Part shown: in pieces, positions 1-12,539 of the stretch
How positions within the stretch are numbered: position 1 is the first letter of the stretch
Layout of the letters: the number at the start of each line of letters is the position of its first letter
From: Paralichthys olivaceus
Lineage: Eukaryota; Chordata; Actinopteri; Pleuronectiformes; Paralichthyidae
DNA: 64,000 bases
Reading direction: 5' to 3'
Assembly (NCBI RefSeq): GCF_024713975.1
Contig: NC_091104.1
Span: 15,023,580-15,087,579 of the forward strand
Program-made: the position numbers and the translations under genes
Notes under the pieces: generated by a model
What the model saw: only the letters and a program-made list of their open reading frames with translations
The model's database searches: none
What the model was told of the DNA's origin: nothing

Positions 1-62
1 TTTTTACTGTCATGTTATTGATTGTCTAAGTGCCATCTCTTAACATCCAATCTCTTCTCCAG

Positions 63-3000
63 GCCAGACAGCTAATTGAAGACGGCAATGTCATTAAGGT
101 GGTAGTCGACACCGTTATGGAATTGCTGCGTGAACACCTGGATGACAACAATCGCTTCTTCTTCCTCGGCTACAACTCAGAAAAGTTCTCACGCATCCAG
201 GTCATCTTCCACGACCTCAGGTGATTATGCAGGCAGCAGTTTTAACAAATACTTTAGTCCTAACTCTGTTGATTCCTTATTAAAGATGCTCCTTTTGTTT
301 TTCTCAGATATATTCTGATCAGTAAACCCTCAACATGGACTGACGAGCTGCGGAGACAGTTCCTTAAGGGGTTCAAAGTCTTCCTTGGACTTCTCAAATG
401 CATGCAGGTAACCAAAGTGGCACTGGGTAGAGCGCATTCCTCTGCCAAGGCCCAAGACAGTCCCCTTAATTTCAATCATCTGGCAACAAATTTCCAACAC
501 TCACAGTCCCCTAAATAAACCAATGTTATCATCAAGACCCATGAATTATTCCCTGTGAATTTTTTACGAAATCTTGCTTACAAACAAACCATCAAACAAA
601 CAAACGTACCGGGGTGAAAACAGAACCTCCTTGGCCGAGGTGAAATGTCCAGACCCTGATTCATATAAAAGCATAACTATTATATCAGGTTATGGTAACT
701 AGACAAATCAGTTTGTAAAATGAAATGTTTCTACTTTGCTTTTCAGGGTATGGAGGAGGTGAAGCGCCAGTTTGGGCAACACATTGCAGTAGAGCCAGAA
801 TGGGAAGCTGGATTTTCTCTTCAGATCCAGCTCCGCCACATTCTTGCTATGTTTCAGGACTGGTGTTCCTCTGATGTGAGTTTTGTATATTTTTTAACGA
901 TAAAATCTCCTTACAATTAAAAAAGAAAGCATTACGTTGCTGCTGTATTCAGTTTTTAATTATGTCGGCCCTTTCAGGACGAGATCTTGCTGCTTGCATT
1001 TAAGGAGTGCCACAAAGACCTCATGCAGTGCAATAACCAGCCCTTCCGTAGGGAGCCCACTGACTACTACATGTGCAAACACATTCTCCATGTTCGCCCT
1101 TACAAAGTGTCTCAGGAGCCTGTCAGCATACACCTGCCTATCTCCAGACTACTGGCTGGTAGGACAACTTATACTTGAGACTCTAATAAATAATATGTTC
1201 CTGTTAACTGCGAACTAACTACTCTGTTTATTCTGATCCACAGGCTTGTATGTACTTCTGTGCAAAACAGGAGCGATTGTACATCTGGATAATCCTGTAA
1301 GTGAAAGGGAAAAATTGACATTGCATCCACAGTATTGAATGTGTCAAGACTTGTATCAGATATATACAATATAGTATTTTTTCTTTCTGTTGCAGGAGAT
1401 ATATGACTTCACCCAGCTGGTGGAACATCCTCTGCGCTGTGTGGTGCTGGCTGCTCAGGTCTCAGCAGAAATGTGGCGGAGAAACGGGCTTTCATTGGTC
1501 AGCCAGGTATGCTGCATTCTTTAGATGCATGAGATGTTATTATCATTTTCTGCAGTTTTTTATTATTTCTTCTCTCAATAAAAAAAGTAAGTTAACCATT
1601 GTTGTTTCATATAAACAGGTCTACTACTACCAGGATGTAAAATGCAGGGATGAGATGTACGACAAGGACATTCTCATGCTTCAGGTGGGTGGCAGTCAGA
1701 CATAACGTTTTGCTCATGCACGGTATGCAATGTACTAACACATGATCCTCCCCACACATTGTTTACAGATAGCTGCATCCAAAATGGACCCCAACCACTT
1801 CCTCATGCTGATCTTGCTGCGTTTCGAGCTCTTTGATTATTTTAACGGGAGTTGCTCAAGCAAAGACCAGGTAACACTTCAGTATTCATTCAGAAAAGAA
1901 AAATGTGCCTCCAAACTTGATTCATACAAATGAAAAACAACCGATTTTTCAGGACGAGCTGATACAGTGGAATCGATTGACGGAAGAGATGTTGTACCTG
2001 CTGATCGTCATAGTTGGTGCAGTGCCACATTCTACTCATCAAACATGATCACTCTGCTCGATATGAACAACAATGTAGCGTCTGACCGGTGCTCTGTTTC
2101 TAGGTGAGCGCTTTGTGCCCGGGATCAGTCAGGTGACCAGAGAGGATGTGACGATGAGGGAGGTTATCCACCTGTTGTGCATTGAGCCCATGGCTCATAG
2201 CAGCCTGGTCAAAGGCCTGCCAGAGAATGTAAGTTGCACAATGCCCCATCTCTAAATGAATCAGTGAACAGTGAGTCTTTCATTTCACTTAATGAGTTTT
2301 CAGTGTTACAAACAAGCGTAAAATGTTTTCCTTTAGGAAAGCCACGAAACAGGCCTGGAGACAGTGATTTCCAAAGTGGCCACCTTCAAGTATGTAAAGA
2401 CTGAAACAGCTCTTGATTCTAATCTGGACTGTGTGGGTGGGGGTGTGTGGATGTGTGGATTTAATCCTTCTCCTCTGCTTCTATTTTTAGAAAACCAGGA
2501 GTATCAGGACACGGACTGTATGGAGTAAAAAAAGAGCTTTTGGTAGAATTCAACCCTTTCTTCTACCATTACTCAAGGTCCCAGCACAGCAAGGTAACAG
2601 GATGTCTCATCAGCCCTTTTAACCCATTAAGACCAAAGACTCAAAATGAAAACACACTCTAAAACCTGAACATTATTTAACAACAAACACCTAAAACCTT
2701 GACAGAATCGCCAACGTTTACAAAAAATATACATTTCTTAGCCTCTGAAGCAAATAGAGACTTGAAAGTTTGGTAGCTTAAACATTTGGCTTTCATTGTA
2801 AATCATTTTTCTTCCCTAAATTTCATGAACATTTCTGAGCCCTGGTCAGTGGTTTAGCAGGCACATCGTCTGGGTCTTACTCTTCTTCATTGTTATGTTC
2901 ATTGTTATGTCAATGAAATACTGTTGGAATCTATTGTTGCCAAACTACTTTAAAAACCTTTTTGAAGGCTAACAGCACTGAAAATAAATAACATTTCCCA

Positions 3001-6000
3001 TAATACATTTCGCCTTTCCACAAGTACTTCAGTGACAGTAAAATGTCGATGACATCATATAAAACACGCACACGTTTCTTCCGGCTCTAAAGACAAAAGC
3101 ATGCAAATGTCGCAACTGTACCTAAAGGTCTATACATGGATATGTAACATCAGGTCTAAATGGGTTAAAATATATTACGTCATCTGTTGAAGAGCTCATT
3201 TCATTCTTATTTTGCGCTTGTTGTAGGCAGAGGAGTCACAGAAGAAGAGGAGGACTCAGGAGGGCAACGATAAAGGTGATCACCAGCTTTGCTCTGGTCA
3301 GGCCTCTCTCCACTGCAGCTACTAAATCTTCTCCACTGCGCTGATAATGAATCAACTCCTCAAACATTACCTCTGTTTTTTTTTTTTGTTCTCAGCTCTT
3401 CGTCCCCCGGTGCCCCCGGCCTTCTGCCCAGCTTTCTCCAACATTGTGCATCTGTTCTGTTGTGACGTTATCATCCACATCCTGAGACGTGTCCTTCAGA
3501 GAGCTGCAGAGGACCGGGCGACGCACTGGACAGAAGCCATGATCCAGAGGGTACACATGTGGACATTCACATTTACAGCCTCTACCCTGTTCTGTTCCTC
3601 AGAAAGGCTTAAAACAATATGCAAACCTTTTCCACACAGGCTCTGCATGTGATAGGTCAGGCATTGCTTGAAGAGAAAACACAGCTTGAGGACAGCACAG
3701 TGGAGGAAGTGACCTTCGATTTCAGCCTTAAGGCTCGCAGTGAGTAAAAGCCAGTGATCACAGTTCACAAATGTATGCACTTGTTAGGTTTTGGGATTTT
3801 TGTGACTCTTGAATTGGGAATCTCTTATTTTCTTCCAGGAATTGGTTCAGAACACGGCAAGTCAGTGTTCCTCCTGTTGTCCAAGATTAAGGCTCTTCCA
3901 TCACTTGAAGCTCAGAAAGACATGGTCAAATGGGTTCTGCAGGTATGCTATTCTTCATATATATTGTTACACTTCACATCATCAGCTTTTCGGACTGACA
4001 TTTATCTTCCAGTCACTAATTTTATGTTAATGTTTTTCTTCTAGATGTTTGAAATTGTCAAGTGCCTTAGAGAGAAGTCCAGTCCAACAGCATCCATGAG
4101 TGTGGACACAACCAAGCCAGAGGAGGTAACAAAAAACAATGTATGATGATTGTGATTATATTGTAATATATTTATGCTATGTCGTTGTCTGTTGCCAAAT
4201 ATAGAATATTCTTTTGTTGAGACATTTACCAGCAACAGCAACAAATAACCTTAATCATGCGACAATGCCCTGAAACATGAAACTCTGCTTTGTTTAAACA
4301 AGACACTCACACAAGTGTTATGTATTTCTTCTTCACGTCGGGAAGTCTCACCCTCTCGTTTGTTTTTGGTTGGTTGGTCCAGAGTGTTCAGGACAAGGAG
4401 AAAGCCGAGCGCAAAAGGAAAGCAGAGGCAGCCAAACTCCACCGTCAGAAGATTATGGCCCAAATGTCGGCAATGCAGAAGAACTTCATTGAGTCCAACA
4501 AGATGCTGTACGACAACATGCCTGACAGCGGTACACACGGAGAGCCTGCTGCAGTTGTTGAGAGGTGAGCAGAGGCTTTGCAGAACTCCATGGGTTTCTT
4601 TTGAGTAGAGGTGAAGATGTGCATCGAATGGATTCCAATAATTCTAGTGCGGCTTGTTTGCTCCTCCAGCTGTGCCATGGAGCAGAGGGAGCTGTGTGTA
4701 GCCATCGGCCCACAGCGAGGGTCAACCCCAGCTGAGAGGGAGGTGCTGACTTGCATTCTTTGTCAGGAGGAGCAGGAAGTGGTGGCTCAGCGTCCAGCGA
4801 TGGTACTGACCGCATGTGTCCAGAGGTCCACGGTGCTGACACAGTGCAGAGGAAAGATAGTGACAAACAGAGGAGATGGTCAGTGTCCACTCAACAAATG
4901 TCTCACTTATCTAGTGAAAGCTGAAGGTTTACGGGTGAAAATATGACTTGTATTTTCTTTGTCTGTCAGGGACAACATATCCCCTGTTCATGCCTCCTGA
5001 ATTGTCAGTAGGGACCCACACTGGCAGCTGTGGGCATGTCATGCACGCCATATGTTGGCAGAAGTAAGTCACGGAAAACAGTTGGCCATTTTTGCTGAAT
5101 TAATTGAAAACAATTATGACGATCCTCCTCTTCTACCATATGTAGTCCACCTACAATGCAGTATTGATTGTTAACTTGCCATTTAGGTGTTGATCTTTGT
5201 ATGTTTCAGATATTTTGAGGCAGTCCAGAATACAACCAGGAATCGGCTCCACGCTGAGCTGATCATCGACCTGGAGAACGGGGAGTACCTGTGTCCCCTG
5301 TGCAAGTCTCTGTGCAATACTGTTGTCCCTCTCATCCCACTGGAACCATTAATATTTAACTAGTAAGTCAAGTCCGCCTTCATTCGGCCAATCTGCACAG
5401 GGCTGTTGGTTGAACAAATAATTAGACGTTATTGTTCGTTTCCTGCGTGTAGTGAGAATGCAGAGATAATTGGACAGCATTTGACCATGCCTCGCTGGAT
5501 CCAGATCCTCTCCGCCAGGATTAAAGGCCTCAAGTCAGTCACTCAGGATAATGGTAAGAAAATGTGGAGTAAACAATAACTGCATCTGTGGATGGGTGAA
5601 CAGCTGAGGCACAGATTTCATTATTTGCCATTGGTTTTGTGTGTTGGAGTGCCATCAAATGTCTTTATGCCTGTTTGTTTATTGGCATAATGAAGTTTGA
5701 TTCCAGTAAAAATCATATGACATGAGATTTCACACTTTCTCTTGCAGATTGCAGCACAGAAGGAAATAGCTCAGAGGTGGAGACGGGGCTGTGTGGACAG
5801 GGACAACCAGACTTTAGATCCATCCTCAGCTATGGAGTTCAAGAACCGTGAGTGAAACTGTTTGCCCCTTCAATACTACTCAAGGATCCATGTTTCCTGT
5901 CAAACTGCATCTGAGTTCTCTGTTGCTCTTTAGGAGAAAGTTCTCAGACAGCATAGTGGAGATGCTGGTCGTGTGCGCCACCACGGTGCACAGGGTGGGA

Positions 6001-9000
6001 CTGCAGACACCGCCCAATGAGCTGTGTCCTCGTGTGCCCCTCATGGCCTGGAATACATGTGCCTTCACTATTCAGGCCATCGGTAGGACTTTGCAAATTT
6101 AGCATCTCTCTCTCTGCCCTCATCTTTTTTACAAAACCTAAAATCTTTACATGTATGTCTCCACAGAAAACATTTTGCAGGCAGAGGGCAAATCACTGTT
6201 TGGATCCTTACAAAACAGACAGGTTTGATGCCACATATTAACAAGTCAACACCTATCTTGTATTATTGGATAATGGTCAGGTTTTTGACATTCCTCTCTA
6301 TCTTAGCTTGCAGGGCTAAAGGCAATAGTTCAGTTTTCAGCATCCCAGAGACTTAAGAGCCCTCAGACTATCATCCAAAGGCACTTCACGGACATGCTTG
6401 GGGGTACGTGATTCATCTAAGAATTCTTAATACATCATATTCATGTATCAGTTGGTCATGATTATAAGGTTGTCCCTGTTGTCACTCTTCACAGCATTGC
6501 TTCCAGTCTTGAGCAGAAAAAACAACCCCTCCCTTCTGGAGGTGGACTTCTTCCATCTTCTGGTATTGTGTCCATTTTTGAATATTTTATACATTTTACT
6601 TATTTCAATGACACATATGCCTTTGTGCTCTGATAATGATAGAAACTAATGGGGATGATTGTCATTTTATTGACTTGACAGAGTCTTTCTCCGAGAACCT
6701 TATAATGTTGTATATAATGTTTGTTTACTTGTGTTTTTGTTTGTTTAGGTGGGGTTGGTGTTGTCTATACCCTCACTGTACCAGGAGGAGGCTGTAGACT
6801 TACAGCCGTCTGCTGTCAGCTCTGCCTACAACCACCTGCACATCTTACATCTTGTCACCATGGCACACATCGTACAGGTCGTCCTGTCCTCTACAGGTAC
6901 ACACCTCAACCATACAAGCTGGTCTAACTATTTTAACTACCTATAAATAGTATTCCCTTTCTAAACTAGCTCAGAATGCTAAATAATAGTGAGGATGATT
7001 GTGATGATTAAATAATGCTGTAATTTCTTGTTCAGATTTCAATCTAGTGGCTGGTGGAGAGGACACAGATGAGGCGAGAGCAGCTGCTGAGCTGTACATT
7101 ACGGTGTCCCAAAACACTGGGAGGTAAAGTATTCTAATATTTACCTGATATAATACTGAAGGCAACCAGAATTTACTTTTTAGTTTCACATTTAAAGTAG
7201 TTTATGTGGTTAAAAATCACAAATCTGTGAATTAGTTGCCTGTAGAATTTCATTTAAATTATTTTTATTTTAATAGTGGTAAACTAATGTTTATAGTGGA
7301 GCTTGTAAACTGCCCACAGTGAAAGTTAGAGGTGAACTCTTCCCCCGCCTGACAAAATAAAGACATTTCTGTTACAGCAGCATTTAACAAACTCATAACA
7401 AATGTTTATTTTAAGCTCCTCTTCTCTGCAATAAAGACAATTATAACAAACAGTTGATCATGCAGACATAAAACTAGGTGACCGCTGGATTTGAACTTGT
7501 GATTTTAACTATTCACACATAATGTCAGCTTTCTCATACAAATATGATTAATAAGTGTGTGGGCAGTTTGATATACAAGGCAGAATGTGACAGATATTTT
7601 TCATCATCCTGCTTCATAAGAAAACGTATGAATCAGGTTTGTCTGTAATCGAACCAGCTTGTGTGTCCTCAGCTTGTCGTTCTGTGGTCTCACCAGGTTG
7701 GTTCCAGATGTGTCCGGCAGCTCTGTGGCAGAAAAAGTGAAGCGAGGAATCGAACCTTTCCTGCGCTGTGCTGCTCTCTTTTTCAATTGCCTTACTGGAG
7801 TACATCCACCGGAGGAACTTTTTAGTACTTCTGGTAGGTCAAACTATTTTATCATCATAATATAGAGTGTGTGATGATATATTAACTCCTGCTGACGGTT
7901 TTTATCTATTGAAGTTACCTCCCAAGGACAGATGGAGGCACTATGCAGTTATTTGGCACTACCCTCCAATGTGTTCCAGCTCTTCCAGGAGCACAGAGAC
8001 ACCATTAATCCACTGCTGCAGAGGTAAGGGATCAACTTTGAGGCAAGGCCAATGTATTTGATCAACCTGCCGAAGAGGGGAGCAGTTTTATGGCAATGTT
8101 TTGTCTTCCTCAGATGGTGCGGGAGCCCAGCTATAACCAAAGCCCTGAAAGGCAAAACCCAGACAGTCAGGTAGATGTTGGCTTATGTACTTATGAAGTC
8201 CCACTTTTATTTTGTTATTGAAAGCATTTCTGTTATAATTAATCAATAAACACTTATCTTCAGATATCCCAGGAGAAGGAATCGTTTGATTGATCTTCCT
8301 GAGGATTATAGTGCTCTTCTCAATCAAGCCAGCCATTTTCAGTAAGTCGGAAGTTAAAGTCTTTTCATTCATCATCTCTTGGAAGAAAGTGTAGAAGTTA
8401 AATCTTCTTTTGTCCTCAGGTGTCCCAAGTCTACAGATGATGAGAGGAAGCACCCGACACTGTGCCTGTTCTGTGGGGCCATGCTGTGCTCTCAGAGCTC
8501 ATGCTGTCTCAGCCAGCTGGACGGGGAAGATGTGGGAGCGTGCACCGCCCACGCTGCTACCTGTGGTGCTGGTGTGGGGATGTTCCTGAGGTGGGTCATC
8601 AGTCCTGGGAAAACAGATTAAAGATTATTATTTTGTCTCCTCTACAATATGTATATTTGTCCTTTTATTTCATTGGATTTGAAACTTTCTTGCACAAAAT
8701 GTACAACATGTATAAAGTTTAATTTCATGTTGACAGGATAAGAGAGTGTGAAATTATCCTGATGGCCAGTAAGACTCGAGGAAGCACATACCCTGCTCCT
8801 TACCTGGACGATTATGGAGAGACTGATCCTCATCTTGGGTAAGAATCACTGCTGCTTCTCCAGGTGCTGCTTTGATACGACTTCTGCTTAGAGTTGCAAA
8901 TGATGTAGAGTTCATCTCGGGTCTCAATTATTCTGTTCGAGCCAAACTGAGTCCGAGAGAAAATTAGCAACGCCTGACCAGAACCTGAAAGGCATTCTGT

Positions 9001-9771
9001 TCTTTGTATCCAAACTCAACCTGATGCAGATGAATTGCATCGATTTACAGGCACAAATTAATTAGGTGACCCAGCCAACGTGACTGAACCCGACCCGAAC
9101 CCAACAGGTGTTCAGTTTTTTCTGTCTGAATCTCACACAAGCCTGAAGTTTTCCCTGATTATATTGCAGCATGAAAAATCATGTAGATAGCCGAGCCAAG
9201 GTGATTGTACCAAACCAAAGACATCTTGTCAGGTCCCTTTGGGCTTTGGTCGGGTAGCCACACTCTAATGTATACATGTCAATACTGCCTCCCACAGGTA
9301 ATAAATAATAACTGCTGTAATTAACCTACTTTCTCCACCTGAAGTTGTTTGTAGACCTTGATTATTTCCATTTTGTACGTCTACACCACAGCGTTCAAAT
9401 TTATATATTTAACACTTATATTGTTGGAAAATTAAGATTTTATATAAGGCAAAAATGATCTTATTATACACAACATGTTAATTAGTTATTTGTTATCTTA
9501 CACATGAATGCATGACAGGGGATACAATAATTTGTGACAAATAATTTGTCACTCATAGCTTCATAATGAGCCCTTATATTGATTCTTTAAACTTTAATCA
9601 TTTAGTACTTTCTGTATTTTTATTTCTAGAAGGGGCAATCCACTGCATCTTTGCCCTGAGCGCTACAGGAAGCTGAACCAGCTGTGGCAGCAGCACTGCA
9701 TCCTGGAAGAAATCGCCCGCAGCCTCGAGGTGGTCAACGTAATGTATGCCTTTGAGTGGCAGATGTTGTGA
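63..9771 (+). CDS. ubr2: E3 ubiquitin-protein ligase UBR2, 3' part (36 coding exons, 5' end outside window)
   Basis: UBR-family ligases recognise N-degrons and ubiquitinate the substrate. Exons, all phase-consistent: 63-220, 308-407, 747-875, 978-1158, 1244-1296, 1396-1506, 1619-1684, 1769-1870, 1953-2016, 2104-2228, 2337-2389, 2491-2593, 3227-3275, 3396-3550, 3640-3739, 3839-3942, 4045-4125, 4383-4564, 4670-4878, 4970-5063, 5210-5362, 5453-5553, 5748-5847, 5934-6082, 6167-6222, 6307-6403, 6495-6562, 6749-6896, 7036-7123, 7697-7833, 7915-8023, 8114-8170, 8264-8341, 8420-8590, 8737-8838, 9630-9771. They encode 1324 residues; human UBR2 has about 1755, so the UBR box and N-domain exons lie upstream. 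Exon 4383-4564 encodes a basic coiled-coil-like helix. Exons 4670-5362 carry the RING-H2 (CILC, then [10 protein letters not shown], then CPLC). The last exons hold the conserved UBR1/UBR2 C-terminus (RCAALFF, HCGAGV-like, YGETDP, RGNPLHL). UBR1 is the main alternative; the adjacent prph2 favours UBR2. Confidence 0.95.
419..645 (+). repeat. Dispersed CCTTGGC-end repeat family (MITE-like), copy 1
   Basis: Begins GGCACTGGGTAGAGCGC and CCTCTGCCAAGGCCC, runs through an AAACAAACCA-rich part, and ends AACCTCCTTGGCCGAGGTG. The two ends form an imperfect inverted repeat. It starts 11 bases after the donor of a ubr2 exon. Related copies occur elsewhere in the window. Family name not determined. Confidence 0.7.
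2619..3168. mobile_element. Non-autonomous piggyBac-type MITE in a ubr2 intron
   Basis: The element (2623-3164, 542 bp) starts CCCATTAAGACC and ends GGTCTAAATGGG, imperfect terminal inverted repeats. It is flanked on both sides by TTAA (2619-2622 and 3165-3168), the target site duplicated by piggyBac transposases. There is no transposase reading frame, so it is non-autonomous. It fills most of the intron between ubr2 exons 2491-2593 and 3227-3275. Confidence 0.8.
8889..9273. repeat. Probable old DNA-transposon remnant in the last ubr2 intron
   Basis: The stretch opens TTAGAGTTGC and closes CCACACTCTAATG, a short imperfect inverted repeat. The interior has CTCGGGTCTC and CCCGACCCGAACCC motifs of a kind common in fish hAT-like elements. 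No target duplication is clear. It lies in the 791-bp intron 8839-9629, whose remainder is AT-rich with nothing recognised. Confidence 0.4.
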
Positions 9772-10098
9772 TGATTGCTCCAGCTGTGGTGGCCGGGAAA
9801 TAGAGCACAGCCATCGAGCACATTCTGCGCCAGTGCTCCTGAGGCACATACACACTTATATACACACAAACACACATTACATTAAACACACAAGCAAACA
9901 ACCCTGCTCCCATCAAAGGAGGCCGGAGCAGCCAGCCCCTCCCTCATAAAAGCCCTGCTGGAGTCCAGAGAGGTGGGATGTTCAAGAAGAGTAGAGGATG
10001 AAGGATAACGTGCGAACCCAAGTCGCCTTGTTTTAATTTGATTGTCCGTGAGAATGAGTTTCTCTTCGGGTCATCTTGTTTGCAAAGAGGCTCGTTCA

Positions 10099-10104
10099 AA
10101 TAAA
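10099..10104 (+). terminator. ubr2: Candidate poly(A) signal of ubr2
   Basis: AATAAA lies 328 bases after the ubr2 stop codon, which would give a short 3' UTR. A second AATAAA near 10847 could serve a longer transcript. Confidence 0.55.
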
Positions 10105-10129
10105 GACAAACATCAGATCCACACCAGCA

Positions 10130-11250
10130 TGTTTCTTTTACCACTTTATGTATTTGATTTCAGTTCTGATTCATTCTGTGAATTCTTTGCATTCTCTCTT
10201 TTTTTGTGTTAGAAATGATTTGTCATAAGTTATAATGTTGAGTTATACTTTACTGGAGGATACTGTCATTTCGAAATGAGTAGGTTTGATCAGACATCCT
10301 GCACATTTGGGTTTTGCTCATCAGTTACGTAGATGGTCCGGGTAATGCTACTGTCACCTTTGCTCACATTTAGACATTATTCTATTAATAAAAGATTTAT
10401 AGGATATATTTTCAAAACAGTTTAAATACTGTAAGAAATATACAGTCACCTGCTTCCATAACTTCCTGATATAGATGCAGTTATTGATAAGAAGACGTGC
10501 TATGATGCTATACTAAACTATGATAATATGTCCCTTTAAAAGGTATTAGGTCAATCTAATTAGAAATGAGATATTTAATCTTTGTAATGGTTCAAACTTA
10601 TTGAAGACAGATAATATCACACACAACCAGTTTACAGTAAAGAAACTATTTCCATATTCTATTTAAGACATTAAAAAGTAAATTTTATTGAAAACATGAT
10701 ATATTTTCATTCATTATTTCAACCATTGTTTTTTTTTTTTATCATATTCAGGAAAAAAATGTGTGAATATGTCATTTTCTTTTTTTCCTTTTTTGTGTTG
10801 TAAGTCAGTATTACATGAGACTTCCAGGTTGTGGAGAATAAAGACACTAAAGCCTGTCTACACATGAACTGTCCCTGTGCCCTGAATCAATCAGAGAGCA
10901 GTACTGTCACTGCTTCCTTTATCTAAAAATGTAAACATTCGTAAACCATTTTAAGAGGATGAGCTCTAACACAGGATGTTTGAGATCAAATTGCTTCTTG
11001 TTATTCTTGTTGACTTAGAAAAAATGAATGAGCCGTTCTTCACCATTAATGTTTGTTTTTTAAAACAATGCTCAATCCCCACTCCAAGTCAGACAAAGGC
11101 CACGTTGCAAGCAATTTTAGATGTATGCTAACATTTCAGTGACAGACCTTTATTAAAAAACACTTAAGCAACCACCGAACTCTTATTTCCGGTGAGAAGA
11201 CCCTGACACCAGCCAATTAAGTATCACAAAATAGATCAGTTTTTAGTGAT
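10130..11250. other. Intergenic AT-rich DNA between convergent ubr2 and prph2
   Basis: No open frame resembling a gene and no clear element. Poly(T) and poly(A) runs occur at 10730-10740 and 10785-10795. It may include alternative 3' UTR of either gene. Confidence 0.5.
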
Positions 11251-11254
11251 ACTC

Positions 11255-11625
11255 AACTGTCCTCATTAGAATGAACTAGGAGGGAAGAGAGAACATACCT
11301 CGGCCAAGGCCCAACAGTCCCTTTAAGAAACCACATCTATATCCATTATACCTGGATTTTTATTTGGATTTGCACCAAATTTCATACACATCCCCTAAAC
11401 ATGCATGATTTGTTTTCATCAAGATCCATGAATCATACACTGATAAAAGAGAAAATGTCAAAAAAAAATCTTTTGCAATGCTAAATTCAATCAATTCATC
11501 CCTGACTGATACTGCATCCTTCCACCAATTTTTATTATAATCCATCTTTTACTTTCTGTGTAACACTGCTTACAAACAAATAAACGCAGATGAAAACATA
11601 ACCTCCTTAGCCAAGCTACTGACAG
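11255..11625 (+). repeat. Dispersed CCTTGGC-end repeat family, copy 2
   Basis: Contains ACCTCGGCCAAGGCCCAACAG at the left, CACCAAATTTCATACACA and CATGCATGATTTGTTTTCAT in the middle, and AACCTCCTTAGCCAAG at the right. Same order and orientation as copy 1. Confidence 0.7.
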
Positions 11626-11806
11626 TGATGCCCACTGCAAAGGTTTATTGTCAAGCTTTTCGTAGCTCCTCCCAGTGAAAAGTGATTTCTGTAGACGAGT
11701 GGACCACGGTGACATCGCTGAGGCACATGAGATGGTTTGAACCTTCTATTAACTCTGTTATCAGCTGGTAAAAGGGTTTTAACTGTGAAAGCATGATCAT
11801 ACTGTA

Positions 11807-11812
11807 TTTATT
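11807..11812 (-). terminator. prph2: Candidate poly(A) signal of prph2
   Basis: TTTATT on the plus strand reads AATAAA on the prph2 strand, about 730 bases after the prph2 stop codon. It implies a moderate 3' UTR that ends well before ubr2 transcripts. Confidence 0.4.
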
Positions 11813-12539
11813 GCATTGTGTACTATGGATCTAAATAACATTTGCTGATGAAAATAAACTGAAAAGATGATGAAGATGACACTATTGTTGTAAACACCCA
11901 GAACTAAAGAGAAATTCATCTTCATGCTCTTCCAGGTCCTAAAAAGCATTTTTCATTTGCAGCTGAAACACCCTATTCCTGAAAATGTAACTTCTTCGCT
12001 ACAACTTCCTGATATAAAATCATTATAAACACTTGACTCTATTTTCTGACATATTTTTATGAAATCAGGTTAGAAAAAAAATCTGTGTGATAATGTGATG
12101 TTGGTGCTTCACTGATTTCTTTGAACAATCGTGCTTGAGGTCAAGTCCATTTTGACTCCAGTGTTGCAAATTAACAGGCAATCGTAACACGCAGGCAACA
12201 AGAAATCACTACAGTACATTTGTGTACAGATGTGTTGGATGAATGTATATTTGTTGTGATCGATGTGATGGTGTCTGAATCAGAACAGGAGAAAGATTTA
12301 CGATGAATTTATGGTTGGAAACAGTCATGAAAGGCATTGTCTTATATTTCATTCAAGAAACTCATATTTTATCATATCATATATTATATGATGTAAGATT
12401 GTGTTTCCATTTCCACATAAACAAACACCTTTGTCGAGGTATTTCTCAGCTCCAATTCTTGATCTGACTCTTTTTAAGGAGTCTGGGTATTCAGGCCAGC
12501 AGTGACGCTCTTCACTGAGTCCTTTCTGTGGGAGAGAGG

